Shown here: piece after piece, positions 7,996 through 15,706 of the stretch
How positions within the stretch are numbered: position 1 is the first letter of the stretch
How the letters are laid out: the number at the start of each line of letters is the position of its first letter
NCBI GenBank assembly: GCA_030403585.1
Contig: JAUEPE010000016.1
Span: forward strand, 1 to 64,000
From: Frankia sp. RB7
GTDB taxonomy: Bacteria > Pseudomonadota > Alphaproteobacteria > Rhizobiales > Xanthobacteraceae
Direction of reading: 5' to 3'
Length of the DNA: 64,000 bases
The notes under the pieces: generated by a model
Told to the model about the DNA's origin: nothing
Seen by the model: only the letters and a program-made list of their open reading frames with translations
Databases searched by the model: none
Made by a program: the position numbers and the translations under genes

Positions 7996-9867
7996 ATGAG
8001 TGGAAGCGCGGCGGCAGTGATGGCGAAGCCCGCCTTTCGCAAGGTGGAATGGCTCGCGCGCGACATCGATGTCGAGCGTCGCGCCGACGGCACGGTGGTG
8101 CTGAAGTCGCGCATTCCGCTGCAGGCTTACGAGAAGCATCTTCCGGCCTCGCTCGCGAAATGGGCGAAGCAGGCGCCGGAGCGTACCTGGCTCGCGCAGC
8201 GCGGCGGCCCCAATCGCGAATGGCGCAAGGTGTCGTACGGCGAAGCCAAGCGCAGCGTCGATGCGCTGACGCAGGCGCTGCTCAATCTCAGGCTTGACGG
8301 TCGCCCGGTTACGATCCTCTCCGGCAATTCGATCGAGCATGCGCTGATGACGCAGGCCGCGATGCAGGCGCGTTCGCCGGCGGCGCCGGTTTCCCCGGCC
8401 TACTCGCTGATGAGTCACGATCACGTCAAGCTGAAGTACCTGTTTGACCTGATCAAGCCGGCCGTGGTGATGGTGCAGGACGGCCCGACCTTCGAGAAGG
8501 CGCTGAAGGCGCTTGATCTCACCGGCGTCACTGTCGTTCACGTCGTGCGACCCTGCGAGGGCATCAAGAGCGTCAGCTTTGCCGAGTTCGCAGCCACGCC
8601 GGTGACGCCTGATGTCGACGCATCGATCGCGAAGATCACGCCCGCTACCGTCGGCAAGCTGCTGTTCACGTCAGGCTCGACCGGCATGCCCAAGGCCGTG
8701 ATCAATACGCAAGAGATGATGTGCGCCAATGCAGCGATGATGATGCAGGTGCGGCCCCGCACGCCGGGCGGTCCGATCGCCACGGTGCTGGACTGGATGC
8801 CCTGGAATCACACCATGGGCGGCAATGCCGCATTCCATCCGGTGCTGGTGGATGGCGGCACGCTCTATATCGACGACGGCCGGCCGATGCCGGGGCAGTT
8901 GGAAGAGACCATCAAGAACCTGCGCGAGATCTCACCGACCTATTACGCCAATGTGCCGGCGGGCTACGCTGCGCTCGCTTCTGCCATGGAGAAGGACGAT
9001 GCGCTGTGCCGCTCGTTCTTCAAGAACTTGTCGATCATGGCCTATGGCGGCGCTCGCCTGCCGGACGATCTCTACGACCGAATGCAGGCGTTGGCCGTGA
9101 AGACCACCGGCGAGCGCATCGTGTTCTACACCGGCTGGGGCTCGACCGAGACCGCGCCGACCTCGACCGGCACCTATTGGGACACCGAGCGCGTCGGCCT
9201 GATCGGCCTGCCATTCCCCGGTGTCGAACTGAAGATGGTGCCGTGCGGCTCGAAGTACGAATTGCGACTGCGTGGCATCAATGTCACGCCCGGCTATTTT
9301 GGTCAGCCTGATCTCACCAGAAAGATGTTCGACGAAGAAGGTTTTTACTGCATCGGCGATGCCGGTATTTTCGTCGACGATGCCGATCCGGTGAAGGGAA
9401 TCATCTTTGCCGGCCGCGTGGTCGAGGACTTTAAGCTCACCACGGGCACCTTCGTGCATGTCGGCTCGCTCCGGACCGACGCAATCGCGGCTGCGACGCC
9501 CGTCGTGCATGATGCCTTGGTCGCGGGGCAGGACCTTCCGTTCATCGGGCTCCTTGCTTGGCCGAACCTGCACGCCTGCCGCCAACTCGTCGGCAATCCC
9601 GATCTGAGCTTTGAGGATGCGGTGAAGCATCCCGAGGTCATCGCCTGTTTCAAGCGCGGGCTCGAAGCCCACAACAGGGAATGCGAAGGCGCCAGCAGCC
9701 GGATCATCGCGCGCGCGATGCTGATGGCCGAGCCTCCGTCGATCGACGGCAATGAACTCACCGACAAGGGTTACATCAACCAGCGCGCGGGCCTGGAACG
9801 CCGCGCTGCGCTGGTCGATCGGCTTTATGCGGACAAGCCTGACCAGGACGTCATCGTTCTCAATTAA
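7996..9867 (+). CDS. feruloyl-CoA synthase-like acyl-CoA ligase
   Basis: A 623-residue AMP-binding enzyme whose N-terminal layout (VERRADGTVVLKSR, then WAKQAPERTWLAQRGG) is that of feruloyl-CoA synthases, which activate hydroxycinnamates. The adenylation signature LLFTSGSTGMPKAV is near residue 225, and the WGSTETAPTST and GDAGIFVDDADP segments follow. Family resemblance suggests an aromatic or bulky acid substrate, but this is unproven. The start at 7996 (MSGSAAAV) is chosen because the upstream extension overlaps the crotonase gene. It is followed after 27 bases by an acyl-CoA dehydrogenase. Confidence 0.83.
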   Translation: MSGSAAAVMAKPAFRKVEWLARDIDVERRADGTVVLKSRIPLQAYEKHLPASLAKWAKQAPERTWLAQRGGPNREWRKVSYGEAKRSVDALTQALLNLRLDGRPVTILSGNSIEHALMTQAAMQARSPAAPVSPAYSLMSHDHVKLKYLFDLIKPAVVMVQDGPTFEKALKALDLTGVTVVHVVRPCEGIKSVSFAEFAATPVTPDVDASIAKITPATVGKLLFTSGSTGMPKAVINTQEMMCANAAMMMQVRPRTPGGPIATVLDWMPWNHTMGGNAAFHPVLVDGGTLYIDDGRPMPGQLEETIKNLREISPTYYANVPAGYAALASAMEKDDALCRSFFKNLSIMAYGGARLPDDLYDRMQALAVKTTGERIVFYTGWGSTETAPTSTGTYWDTERVGLIGLPFPGVELKMVPCGSKYELRLRGINVTPGYFGQPDLTRKMFDEEGFYCIGDAGIFVDDADPVKGIIFAGRVVEDFKLTTGTFVHVGSLRTDAIAAATPVVHDALVAGQDLPFIGLLAWPNLHACRQLVGNPDLSFEDAVKHPEVIACFKRGLEAHNRECEGASSRIIARAMLMAEPPSIDGNELTDKGYINQRAGLERRAALVDRLYADKPDQDVIVLN

Positions 9868-9894
9868 TCGACATCATCAACACGGGTACGCGCC

Positions 9895-11022
9895 ATGAAC
9901 TTCGATTTCTCCGACGACCAGAAACAGCTCCGAGACCAGGCGCGCAAATTCCTCACCGAAAAGTGCTCGCCCAAGACGGTGCGCGTCGTGCTCGATGGCA
10001 AGGCGCCCTACGACAAGGAGCTGTGGAAGGGCCTCGCCGAGATGGGCTTCCTCGGCGTCGCGATCCCCGAAGAGTTCGGCGGTGCGGGCGCGGGTCATCT
10101 CGAGCTCTGCGTGATCGCGGAGGAGATGGGCCGGGCCAACGCGCCGGTGCCGTTCTCCTCGACCGTCTACCTCGCTGCCGAAGCGCTGCTGATCGCCGGC
10201 AGTGACGCCCAAAAGAAAAAATGGCTGCCGGCGATCGCCTCGGGTGAGGCGATCGGCACGCTGGCGCTGTTCGAGGGCAAGGGCAATCCGGCGCCGAAGA
10301 ACATCAAGCTGACGGCCGCAAACGGCGTGCTCAACGGCGTCAAGAAGCCGGTGGCCGATGGTGCGATCTCCGACTTCGCGGTCGTTGCCGCGCGCACGGG
10401 GTCGAGCGGTCGCGACGGCGACATCTCGCTGTTCCTGGTTGACCTGAAGGCCGGTGGGGTCGAGGTGAAAAGCCTTACCAATCTTGATCCGACCCGAGGT
10501 CAGGCCGAGATCACCTTCAAAGACTGCAAGGCCGAGCCGCTCGGCGCCGCCGGCGAAGGCTGGAGCATTCTCACTCAGGTGCTCGACCGCGCCGCCGTGC
10601 TATGCGCCTTCGAGCAGGTCGGTGGCTCCGACCGCGCGCTGGAGATGGGCCGCGACTACGCGCTCGACCGCATCGCCTTCGGCCGCCAGATCGGCTCGTT
10701 CCAGGCGGTCAAGCACATGCTCGCCGACATGTATGTCTCGGCAACGCTGGCGCGCTCGAACAGTTATTACGGCGCCTGGGCGCTGTCGACCAACGCGGCC
10801 GATCTGCCGGAAGCCGCGGCGGCAGCGCGCATCAGCGCGACGCAGGCGTTCCAGCACTGCGCCAAGAACAACATCCAGGTTCACGGTGGCATGGGTTTTA
10901 CTTGGGAATTCGACTGCCACATGTACTACCGCCGCGCCAACGCGATGGCGCTCGGGCTTGGCAGCCTGTCCTATTGGGAAGACCAGTTGATAGACCATAT
11001 GCGCAAGAAGAACGCGGCGTAA
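9895..11022 (+). CDS. acyl-CoA dehydrogenase family protein (first)
   Basis: A 375-residue flavoprotein with the three-domain ACAD layout: an N-terminal helical domain (MNFDFSDDQKQLRDQARKF), a middle beta domain, and a C-terminal helical domain with DRIAFGRQIGSFQAVKH and QVHGGMGFTWEFDCHMYYRR. It would put an alpha,beta double bond into an acyl-CoA and pass electrons to ETF. It differs from the two neighbouring dehydrogenases in length and in the C-terminal motif, so it may be a different subunit or substrate type. Paired acyl-CoA dehydrogenases forming heteromers are known in steroid and cyclic-acid breakdown. Confidence 0.88.
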   Translation: MNFDFSDDQKQLRDQARKFLTEKCSPKTVRVVLDGKAPYDKELWKGLAEMGFLGVAIPEEFGGAGAGHLELCVIAEEMGRANAPVPFSSTVYLAAEALLIAGSDAQKKKWLPAIASGEAIGTLALFEGKGNPAPKNIKLTAANGVLNGVKKPVADGAISDFAVVAARTGSSGRDGDISLFLVDLKAGGVEVKSLTNLDPTRGQAEITFKDCKAEPLGAAGEGWSILTQVLDRAAVLCAFEQVGGSDRALEMGRDYALDRIAFGRQIGSFQAVKHMLADMYVSATLARSNSYYGAWALSTNAADLPEAAAAARISATQAFQHCAKNNIQVHGGMGFTWEFDCHMYYRRANAMALGLGSLSYWEDQLIDHMRKKNAA

Positions 11023-11035
11023 GCATTGGTGATTT

Positions 11036-11117
11036 GTAGGATGGGTAGAGCGTAGCGAAACCCATCATGACGCAGGTGGTCTAACAGATGGGTTTCGCTT
11101 CGCTCTACCCATCCTAC
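11036..11117. repeat. 31-bp inverted repeat (GTAGGATGGGTAGAGCG type)
   Basis: Arms 11036-11066 and 11087-11117 are complementary over 31 bases with one mismatch and a 20-base loop. Each begins or ends with the GTAGGATGGGTAGAGCG word or its complement. It sits between two same-strand acyl-CoA dehydrogenase genes, so it would be transcribed as a long hairpin and might modulate or stabilise the message. Confidence 0.85.
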
Positions 11118-11141
11118 GACGCCGGCGAAGGATGAGAGATC

Positions 11142-12383
11142 ATGAATTTCGACGATACCCCGCAGGAAGCCGAATTCCGCAGCCTGGCGCGCGCCTGGAT
11201 CGGTGCCAACGCGCCCAAGCAATATGAGGAAGAGCTGCGCAAATCCTCGCTCGGCCGCACGCAGCTCAAGAATGCCAATATCCTGGAAGTCGCAAAGGCC
11301 TGGCAGAAGAAGAAGGCCGATGCCGGATGGGCCTGCCTGCACTGGCCGAAGGACTATGGCGGGCGCGGCGCCTCGCCGATCGAGCGTGTGATCTGGCAGC
11401 AGGAGGAGGGCGCGTTCGGCAAGCTCTCCGGCATGTTCATCATCGGCCACGGCATGTGCGGTCCCACCATGATGGCATTCGCGCGCGAGGAGCATAAGCG
11501 CAGCTATCTGCCGCCACTCGCCTCCGGCGAAAAGGTCTGGTGCCAGCTGTTCTCGGAGCCCGCTGGCGGCTCGGACGTTGCGGGTCTGCGCACGCGCGCC
11601 GAGAAGGATGGTGACGACTGGGTCATCAACGGCCAGAAGATCTGGACCTCGGGGGCGCACTATTCCGATTACGGCATCCTGCTCACCCGCACCGATCCGA
11701 CCGTGCCCAAGCACAAGGGCCTCACCATGTTCTTCCTGGACATGAAGAGCCCGGGCGTCGAGGTGCGGCCGATCAAGCAGGCGAGCGGGGCCTCTGATTT
11801 CAACGAGGTCTATTTCAGCAATGTCCGCATCCCCGACCACCAGCGCCTCGGTGAGGTCGGTGACGGCTGGAACGTCTCGCTGACCACGCTGATGAACGAG
11901 CGCAGCGCGATCGGCGCGGGCGTCTCAACCGGCTTTCCGGAGCTGTTCGAATATTGCTCGAGCCTGATGCTCGACGATGGTCCGGCGATCGAGGATCGCG
12001 CGGTGCGCTCGAAACTGGCGAACTGGGCGGTGAAGGCGAGTGGCTTGCGCTACACCAGCATGCGCGCGATCTCGGCGCTGTCGAAGGGCGAGCGGCCGGG
12101 TCCGGAAAACTCCATCGGCAAGCTGGTCGCGGGCTCGATGATCCAGGACGTCGCGACCTACGCGCTGGACCTGCAAGGTGCGAGCGGCGTCGTCAGCGGC
12201 GAGGATGGTGAGCTTGCAGGCCGTTTCCAGGCGATGCTGCTGCGCGCACCGGGTACGCGCGTCGAAGGTGGCACCGACGAGATCATGCGCAACATCATCG
12301 CCGAGCGGGTCTTGGGGCTGCCCGGCGACATCCGTGTCGACAAGGACGTGCCGTTCAACAAGATTCCGACCAAGGGAAGATGA
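11142..12383 (+). CDS. acyl-CoA dehydrogenase family protein (second)
   Basis: A 413-residue ACAD. Its N-terminal domain (MNFDDTPQEAEFRSLARAW), flavin-contact segment (CQLFSEPAGGSDVAGLRTRAE, ending WTSGAHYSDYG) and C-terminal GGTDEIMRNIIAERVLGLP are intact. The last motif holds the Glu region typical of the family. It is a close paralogue of the next gene, with a shared 80-base identical block. A ribosome site (GGATGAGAG) precedes the start. It probably oxidises a branched or cyclic acyl-CoA in the pathway encoded here. Confidence 0.9.
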   Translation: MNFDDTPQEAEFRSLARAWIGANAPKQYEEELRKSSLGRTQLKNANILEVAKAWQKKKADAGWACLHWPKDYGGRGASPIERVIWQQEEGAFGKLSGMFIIGHGMCGPTMMAFAREEHKRSYLPPLASGEKVWCQLFSEPAGGSDVAGLRTRAEKDGDDWVINGQKIWTSGAHYSDYGILLTRTDPTVPKHKGLTMFFLDMKSPGVEVRPIKQASGASDFNEVYFSNVRIPDHQRLGEVGDGWNVSLTTLMNERSAIGAGVSTGFPELFEYCSSLMLDDGPAIEDRAVRSKLANWAVKASGLRYTSMRAISALSKGERPGPENSIGKLVAGSMIQDVATYALDLQGASGVVSGEDGELAGRFQAMLLRAPGTRVEGGTDEIMRNIIAERVLGLPGDIRVDKDVPFNKIPTKGR

Positions 12384-12385
12384 GT

Positions 12386-12505
12386 TCGTGTCCCAGACGC
12401 GGTGCGGTACGAAGTACCGCTCCGCAGAGCCGGGACCCAGAAGGCCGCAACTAGGCCCCGGCTCTGCAGCGCACCGCTTCGCGCTGCGCCGCGTCCGGGG
12501 CACGA
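12386..12505. repeat. 53-bp imperfect inverted repeat
   Basis: Arms 12386-12438 and 12453-12505 pair over about 53 bases with scattered mismatches and a 14-base loop. The ends carry TCGTG-CCC-GACGCGG words, and the inner part carries CAGAGCCGGG. It fills nearly the whole gap between the two acyl-CoA dehydrogenase paralogues. It keeps an open frame in phase with the downstream gene, which explains an artificial N-terminal extension starting at 12402. Confidence 0.8.
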
Positions 12506-12521
12506 GAGAGGAGATGCGACG

Positions 12522-13766
12522 ATGAATTTCGACGACACCCCGCAGGAAGCCGCATTCCGCGAGACCGCGCGCAAATGGGTCGCCGCCAATGCGCCGAAGG
12601 AGTTCGAGCAGGAGCTGTCAAAGTCTTCACTCGGCCGCATCCGGCTCGCCAAGCACGACATGGTCGAGGTCGGCAAGGCCTGGCAGAAGAAGAAAGCGGA
12701 AGGCGGCTGGGCCTGCCTGCACTGGCCGAAGGAATATGGCGGCCGCGGCGCCACGCCGATCGAGCGCGTGATCTGGCAGCAGGAAGAGGGCGTCTACGGC
12801 AAGCTGACACAGCCGTTCCAGATCGGCGAGGGCATGTGCGGCCCGACCGTGATGGCCTGGGGTAGCGAAGATGCAAAACGCCGCTATTTGCCGAAGCTTG
12901 CCGCGGGCGAGGAGATCTGGTGCCAGCTGTTCTCCGAGCCGTCCGCCGGCTCCGACGTGGCGGGGCTGCGCACGCGCGCGGAGAAGAAGGGCGACGATTG
13001 GATCGTCAACGGCCAGAAGATCTGGACCTCCGGCGCGCATTATTCCGACTTCGGTCTCCTGATCGCGCGCACCGATCCGAATGTGCCCAAGCACAAGGGC
13101 CTCACCATGTTCTTCCTGGACATGAAGAGCCCGGGCGTCGAGGTGCGGCCGATCAAGCAGGCCAACGGCATGCAGGAGTTCAACGAGGTCTATTTCACCG
13201 ATGTAGTGATATCAGACAGCCAGCGCCTCGGCGCCGTCGGCGAAGGCTGGAGCGTGTCGCTGACCACGCTGATGAACGAGCGCATGTCGATCGGCTCGCG
13301 GCTCGCGACCGGCGTGCCTGAACTGTTCGAGTTCTGCTCGAACCTGATGCTTGAGGACGGGCTCGCCATCGACGATCCCGCCGTGCGCTCAAAACTTGCG
13401 AGCTGGGCGGTGAAGTCGAGCGGGCTGAAATACACCAGCTACCGCGCCATATCGGCGTTGTCGAAGGGCGAGCGGCCGGGACCGGAAAACTCCATCGGCA
13501 AGCTGGTGTCGGGCATGATGCTGCAGGACATCGCAACTTATGCGATGGACCTCCAGGGCGCGGCCGGCGTGCTCACGGGCGCGGACGAGGAGACGGTGCA
13601 CGGCCAGTTCCAGCAGATGCTGCTGTCCTCGCCCTCGATGCGCATCGCGGGCGGCACCGACGAAATCTTGCGCAACATCATCGCCGAACGGGTGCTGGGG
13701 CTGCCCGGCGACATCCGTGTCGACAAGGACGTGCCGTATAACAAGATCCCGACCAAGGGGCGGTGA
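12522..13766 (+). CDS. acyl-CoA dehydrogenase family protein (third)
   Basis: A 414-residue ACAD paralogous to the preceding gene along its whole length, including SEPSAGSDVAGLRTRAE, KHKGLTMFFLDMKSPGVEV and GGTDEILRNIIAERVLGLP. The start at 12522 (MNFDDTPQEAAFRE) has a GAGAGAGGAG ribosome site. The frame is open further upstream only because it crosses the repeat at 12386-12505. The pair probably arose by tandem duplication and may act as a heteromer or on related acyl-CoA substrates. Confidence 0.9.
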   Translation: MNFDDTPQEAAFRETARKWVAANAPKEFEQELSKSSLGRIRLAKHDMVEVGKAWQKKKAEGGWACLHWPKEYGGRGATPIERVIWQQEEGVYGKLTQPFQIGEGMCGPTVMAWGSEDAKRRYLPKLAAGEEIWCQLFSEPSAGSDVAGLRTRAEKKGDDWIVNGQKIWTSGAHYSDFGLLIARTDPNVPKHKGLTMFFLDMKSPGVEVRPIKQANGMQEFNEVYFTDVVISDSQRLGAVGEGWSVSLTTLMNERMSIGSRLATGVPELFEFCSNLMLEDGLAIDDPAVRSKLASWAVKSSGLKYTSYRAISALSKGERPGPENSIGKLVSGMMLQDIATYAMDLQGAAGVLTGADEETVHGQFQQMLLSSPSMRIAGGTDEILRNIIAERVLGLPGDIRVDKDVPYNKIPTKGR

Positions 13767-13780
13767 TCGTGGAATCGTAA

Positions 13781-13898
13781 GGTGGGTTAGCCCCGCGGAT
13801 TGCGCGAAGCGCAAACCGCTCGGCGTAACCCACCACTGTCTATCTCAGCGGAAACAAAAGAGGTGGGTTACGCCTTCGGCTAACTAACTAACCCACCC
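13781..13898. repeat. two GGTGGGTTAGCC-type hairpins
   Basis: Two palindromic units occur in the gap before the nitroreductase gene. The first (13781-13834) pairs GGTGGGTTAGCC with GGCGTAACCCACC. The second (13862-13898) pairs GGTGGGTTACGCC with a short-looped GGCTAACTAACTAACCCACC. They are two copies of one intergenic repeat family in direct succession. Confidence 0.75.
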
Positions 13899-13916
13899 TA
13901 CGAAGAGAACCGATCC

Positions 13917-14615
13917 ATGGACGCAAAAGTAAATCAAGCCGACCGCATCGGCGTGCTCGAAGAGCTCCTCAACGAACGCTACTCGGTTCGCGCGTTTCTC
14001 CCCAAGGAGGTCGACCGCGCGACCATCGAGCATGTGCTGACCACCGCGCAGCGCACGGCGTCCTGGTGCAACAGCCAGCCCTGGCAGGTCATCATCGCCA
14101 GCGGCGAGGCCAAGGAGCGCTTTCGCCAGCTGATCTACAAGGAGGCATCGGGCGGCCTCGGCGACGATTACGACTTCACGCCGCCGCGTGAATATGCCGG
14201 CGTCTATCTCGAACGCCGCCGCGAGAGCGGCTTCCAGCTCTACAACACGCTCGGCATCGCGCGCGGCGACAAGATGGCTTACGCAAAGCAGGCGCTGGAA
14301 AACTACAATTTCTTCGGCGCGCCGCATGTCGCGATCATTCACACCGACGAGCCGCTCGGCATCTACGGTGCGATCGATTGTGGTGCTTACGTCTCGAATT
14401 TCATGCTGGCGGCCCAGGCGCTCGGGCTCGGCACGATTCCGCAGGCCGCACTTGCGCGCCATTCCGGCCTGATCCGGCGCCACTTCAACTTGTCCAGCGA
14501 TCGCCGTGTCGTCTGCGGCATCTCGTTCGGCTATGCCGACAATGCGCACAAGGTCAACAGCTACCGCACCTCGCGCGCAACCGTCGCCGACACGGTGACG
14601 TTCGTCGAGACATAA
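13917..14615 (+). CDS. nitroreductase family flavoprotein
   Basis: A 232-residue FMN-dependent oxidoreductase of the nitroreductase fold. The N-terminal RYSVRAFLPKEV and the SWCNSQPWQV segment are typical FMN contacts. The LAAQALGLGTIPQAAL and CGISFGYAD segments complete the FMN-binding face near the C-terminus. The family reduces nitro groups, quinones or enones with NAD(P)H. In an acyl-CoA cluster it may act as an enoate or ring-saturating reductase, which is inference from position. It is the last gene of the plus-strand run and is convergent with ecfG. Confidence 0.87.
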   Translation: MDAKVNQADRIGVLEELLNERYSVRAFLPKEVDRATIEHVLTTAQRTASWCNSQPWQVIIASGEAKERFRQLIYKEASGGLGDDYDFTPPREYAGVYLERRRESGFQLYNTLGIARGDKMAYAKQALENYNFFGAPHVAIIHTDEPLGIYGAIDCGAYVSNFMLAAQALGLGTIPQAALARHSGLIRRHFNLSSDRRVVCGISFGYADNAHKVNSYRTSRATVADTVTFVET

Positions 14616-14651
14616 CCGAGCGGAAATAAGCTGCCCACACGCGTGCAAAGA

Positions 14652-14669
14652 CGGCCGCGCAAACGGCCG
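14652..14669. terminator. short hairpin between convergent genes
   Basis: CGGCCG (14652-14657) and CGGCCG (14664-14669) pair around a six-base loop in the 89-base gap between the convergent nitroreductase and ecfG genes. There is no T-run, so termination is only suggested by position. Confidence 0.4.
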
Positions 14670-14704
14670 CCTCCACAGCTGTCGCCTTTAAGTCGATTGA
14701 CGCG

Positions 14705-15253
14705 CTATCCGCCGCTGCCGCCGATCACGGCGCGTATGGTCTCGTCGGGCCCGAAGTCCTCGGCGCCGTCGACATAGAGCAGCGCGGCGAGCTTCGAGCG
14801 CGCGCGGTTGACGCGGCTCTTGATGGTGCCGACCGCGCAGCCGCAGATCGAGGCCGCATCCTCATAGGAGAAGCCGGAGGCACCAACCAGGATCAGCGCT
14901 TCACGCTGGTCCTGCGGAAGCTTCTCGAGTGCGACGCGGAATTCCTCGAACTCGAGATGGGCGTTCTGCGAGGGCTGCGTCTTCAGCGTCTTGGCATAGT
15001 TGCCCTCGGCATCCTCGACCTCGCGCCGCCGCTTGCGATAGTCGGAGCGGAATAGGTTGCGCAGGATCGTGAACAGCCACGCCGGCAGGTTGGAGCCGGG
15101 CTGGAACGAGTCGATGTTGGCAAGTGCGCGCAACAGCGTCTCTTGCACCAAATCGTCGGCGCGGTCCGCATTGCCGCTGAGCGAGATCGCGAACGCGCGC
15201 AGGCTCGGCACGGCCGCGAGGATGTCGTCACGCAGAGAGTTCGTGAGAGGCAT
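14705..15253 (-). CDS. ecfG: EcfG-type RNA polymerase sigma factor
   Basis: A 182-residue ECF sigma factor. Region 2 (residues about 20-85) has ADDLVQETLLRALANIDSF and WLFTILRNLFRSDYRKRRRE. Region 4 (about 110-160) has LEKLPQDQREALILV and SYEDAASICGCAVGTIKSRV. It would direct RNA polymerase to GGAAC-N16/17-GTT promoters of the general stress response. Its ATG shares one base with the nepR stop (TAATG), so the two are translationally coupled: the sigma factor and its anti-sigma factor are made together. The phyR response regulator lies divergently just upstream. Confidence 0.93.
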   Translation of the reverse strand: MPLTNSLRDDILAAVPSLRAFAISLSGNADRADDLVQETLLRALANIDSFQPGSNLPAWLFTILRNLFRSDYRKRRREVEDAEGNYAKTLKTQPSQNAHLEFEEFRVALEKLPQDQREALILVGASGFSYEDAASICGCAVGTIKSRVNRARSKLAALLYVDGAEDFGPDETIRAVIGGSGG

Positions 15254-15486
15254 TAATCCCTCCCATTGTTGTCGTTGGAGCCCCCAGCCCCATTCTCGTT
15301 CTGGGATTCACCTCCCGGCGCATCAAGCTTCTTGATGAGCTCCGCGAACCGGTCCGGAACCCCCTGCCGCACGACGTCGTCGTACATGGCGCGCAGTTGA
15401 TGCCCGATCCGGGATTGGATCTCCGGAGTTAGGCCTCCCTTGCCGGGGGTCGTGCTTTTGCTGGCTTGAGACTTGAGATCTTTCAT
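15253..15486 (-). CDS. nepR: NepR-type anti-sigma factor
   Basis: A 77-residue protein starting at 15486 (MKDLKSQASKSTTPGKGG). Its core, TPEIQSRIGHQLRAMYDDVV, then PDRFAELIKKLD, matches the two helices by which NepR proteins clamp EcfG or, after signalling, phosphorylated PhyR. The glycine/asparagine-rich tail looks disordered. The frame is open up to 15585, but those 33 extra residues are not NepR-like. It forms an operon with ecfG (one-base overlap) and is divergent from phyR, the classic arrangement. Confidence 0.9.
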   Translation of the reverse strand: MKDLKSQASKSTTPGKGGLTPEIQSRIGHQLRAMYDDVVRQGVPDRFAELIKKLDAPGGESQNENGAGGSNDNNGRD

Positions 15487-15642
15487 GACCTGTTCCACGT
15501 TTCCCCGAGTTAAGTGACTGCAAAATCGAGAAGTTTTCTCAACCGGGAGCCGTTCCCTGGATGAGTTCAATTCCAGGTCCGACAAAAAGTTCCGCCCCGG
15601 AGGGAACTTTTATTAATCTGAGGCGTCATCAGCCCCAGTAGG

Positions 15643-15667
15643 GGAACCCGGGCCTCCCCTCGCAGTT
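15643..15667 (+). promoter_or_regulatory. EcfG-type promoter for phyR
   Basis: GGAAC (15643-15647) is followed after 17 bases by GTT (15665-15667), matching the EcfG consensus GGAAC-N16/17-GTT. It would give a leader of about 30 bases before phyR. A second GGAAC (15603) with N16 and CGTC is a weaker alternative. Self-activation of phyR by EcfG is the usual wiring. Confidence 0.55.
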
Positions 15668-15706
15668 CCTCATTTTCAAGTTTGGCCCGAAATGAATGGA
15701 GTGGGG

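Noticed and set aside
12402..12521. In-frame N-terminal extension of the third acyl-CoA dehydrogenase
   Set aside because: The extension translates an intergenic inverted repeat. The paralogue begins at the equivalent of 12522, which also has a good ribosome site.
15486..15600. EcfG-type promoter for nepR-ecfG
   Set aside because: GGAAC words occur on the minus strand but none has GTT at 16-17 bases; the closest ends in ACTT or ATTG, which is too weak to report.
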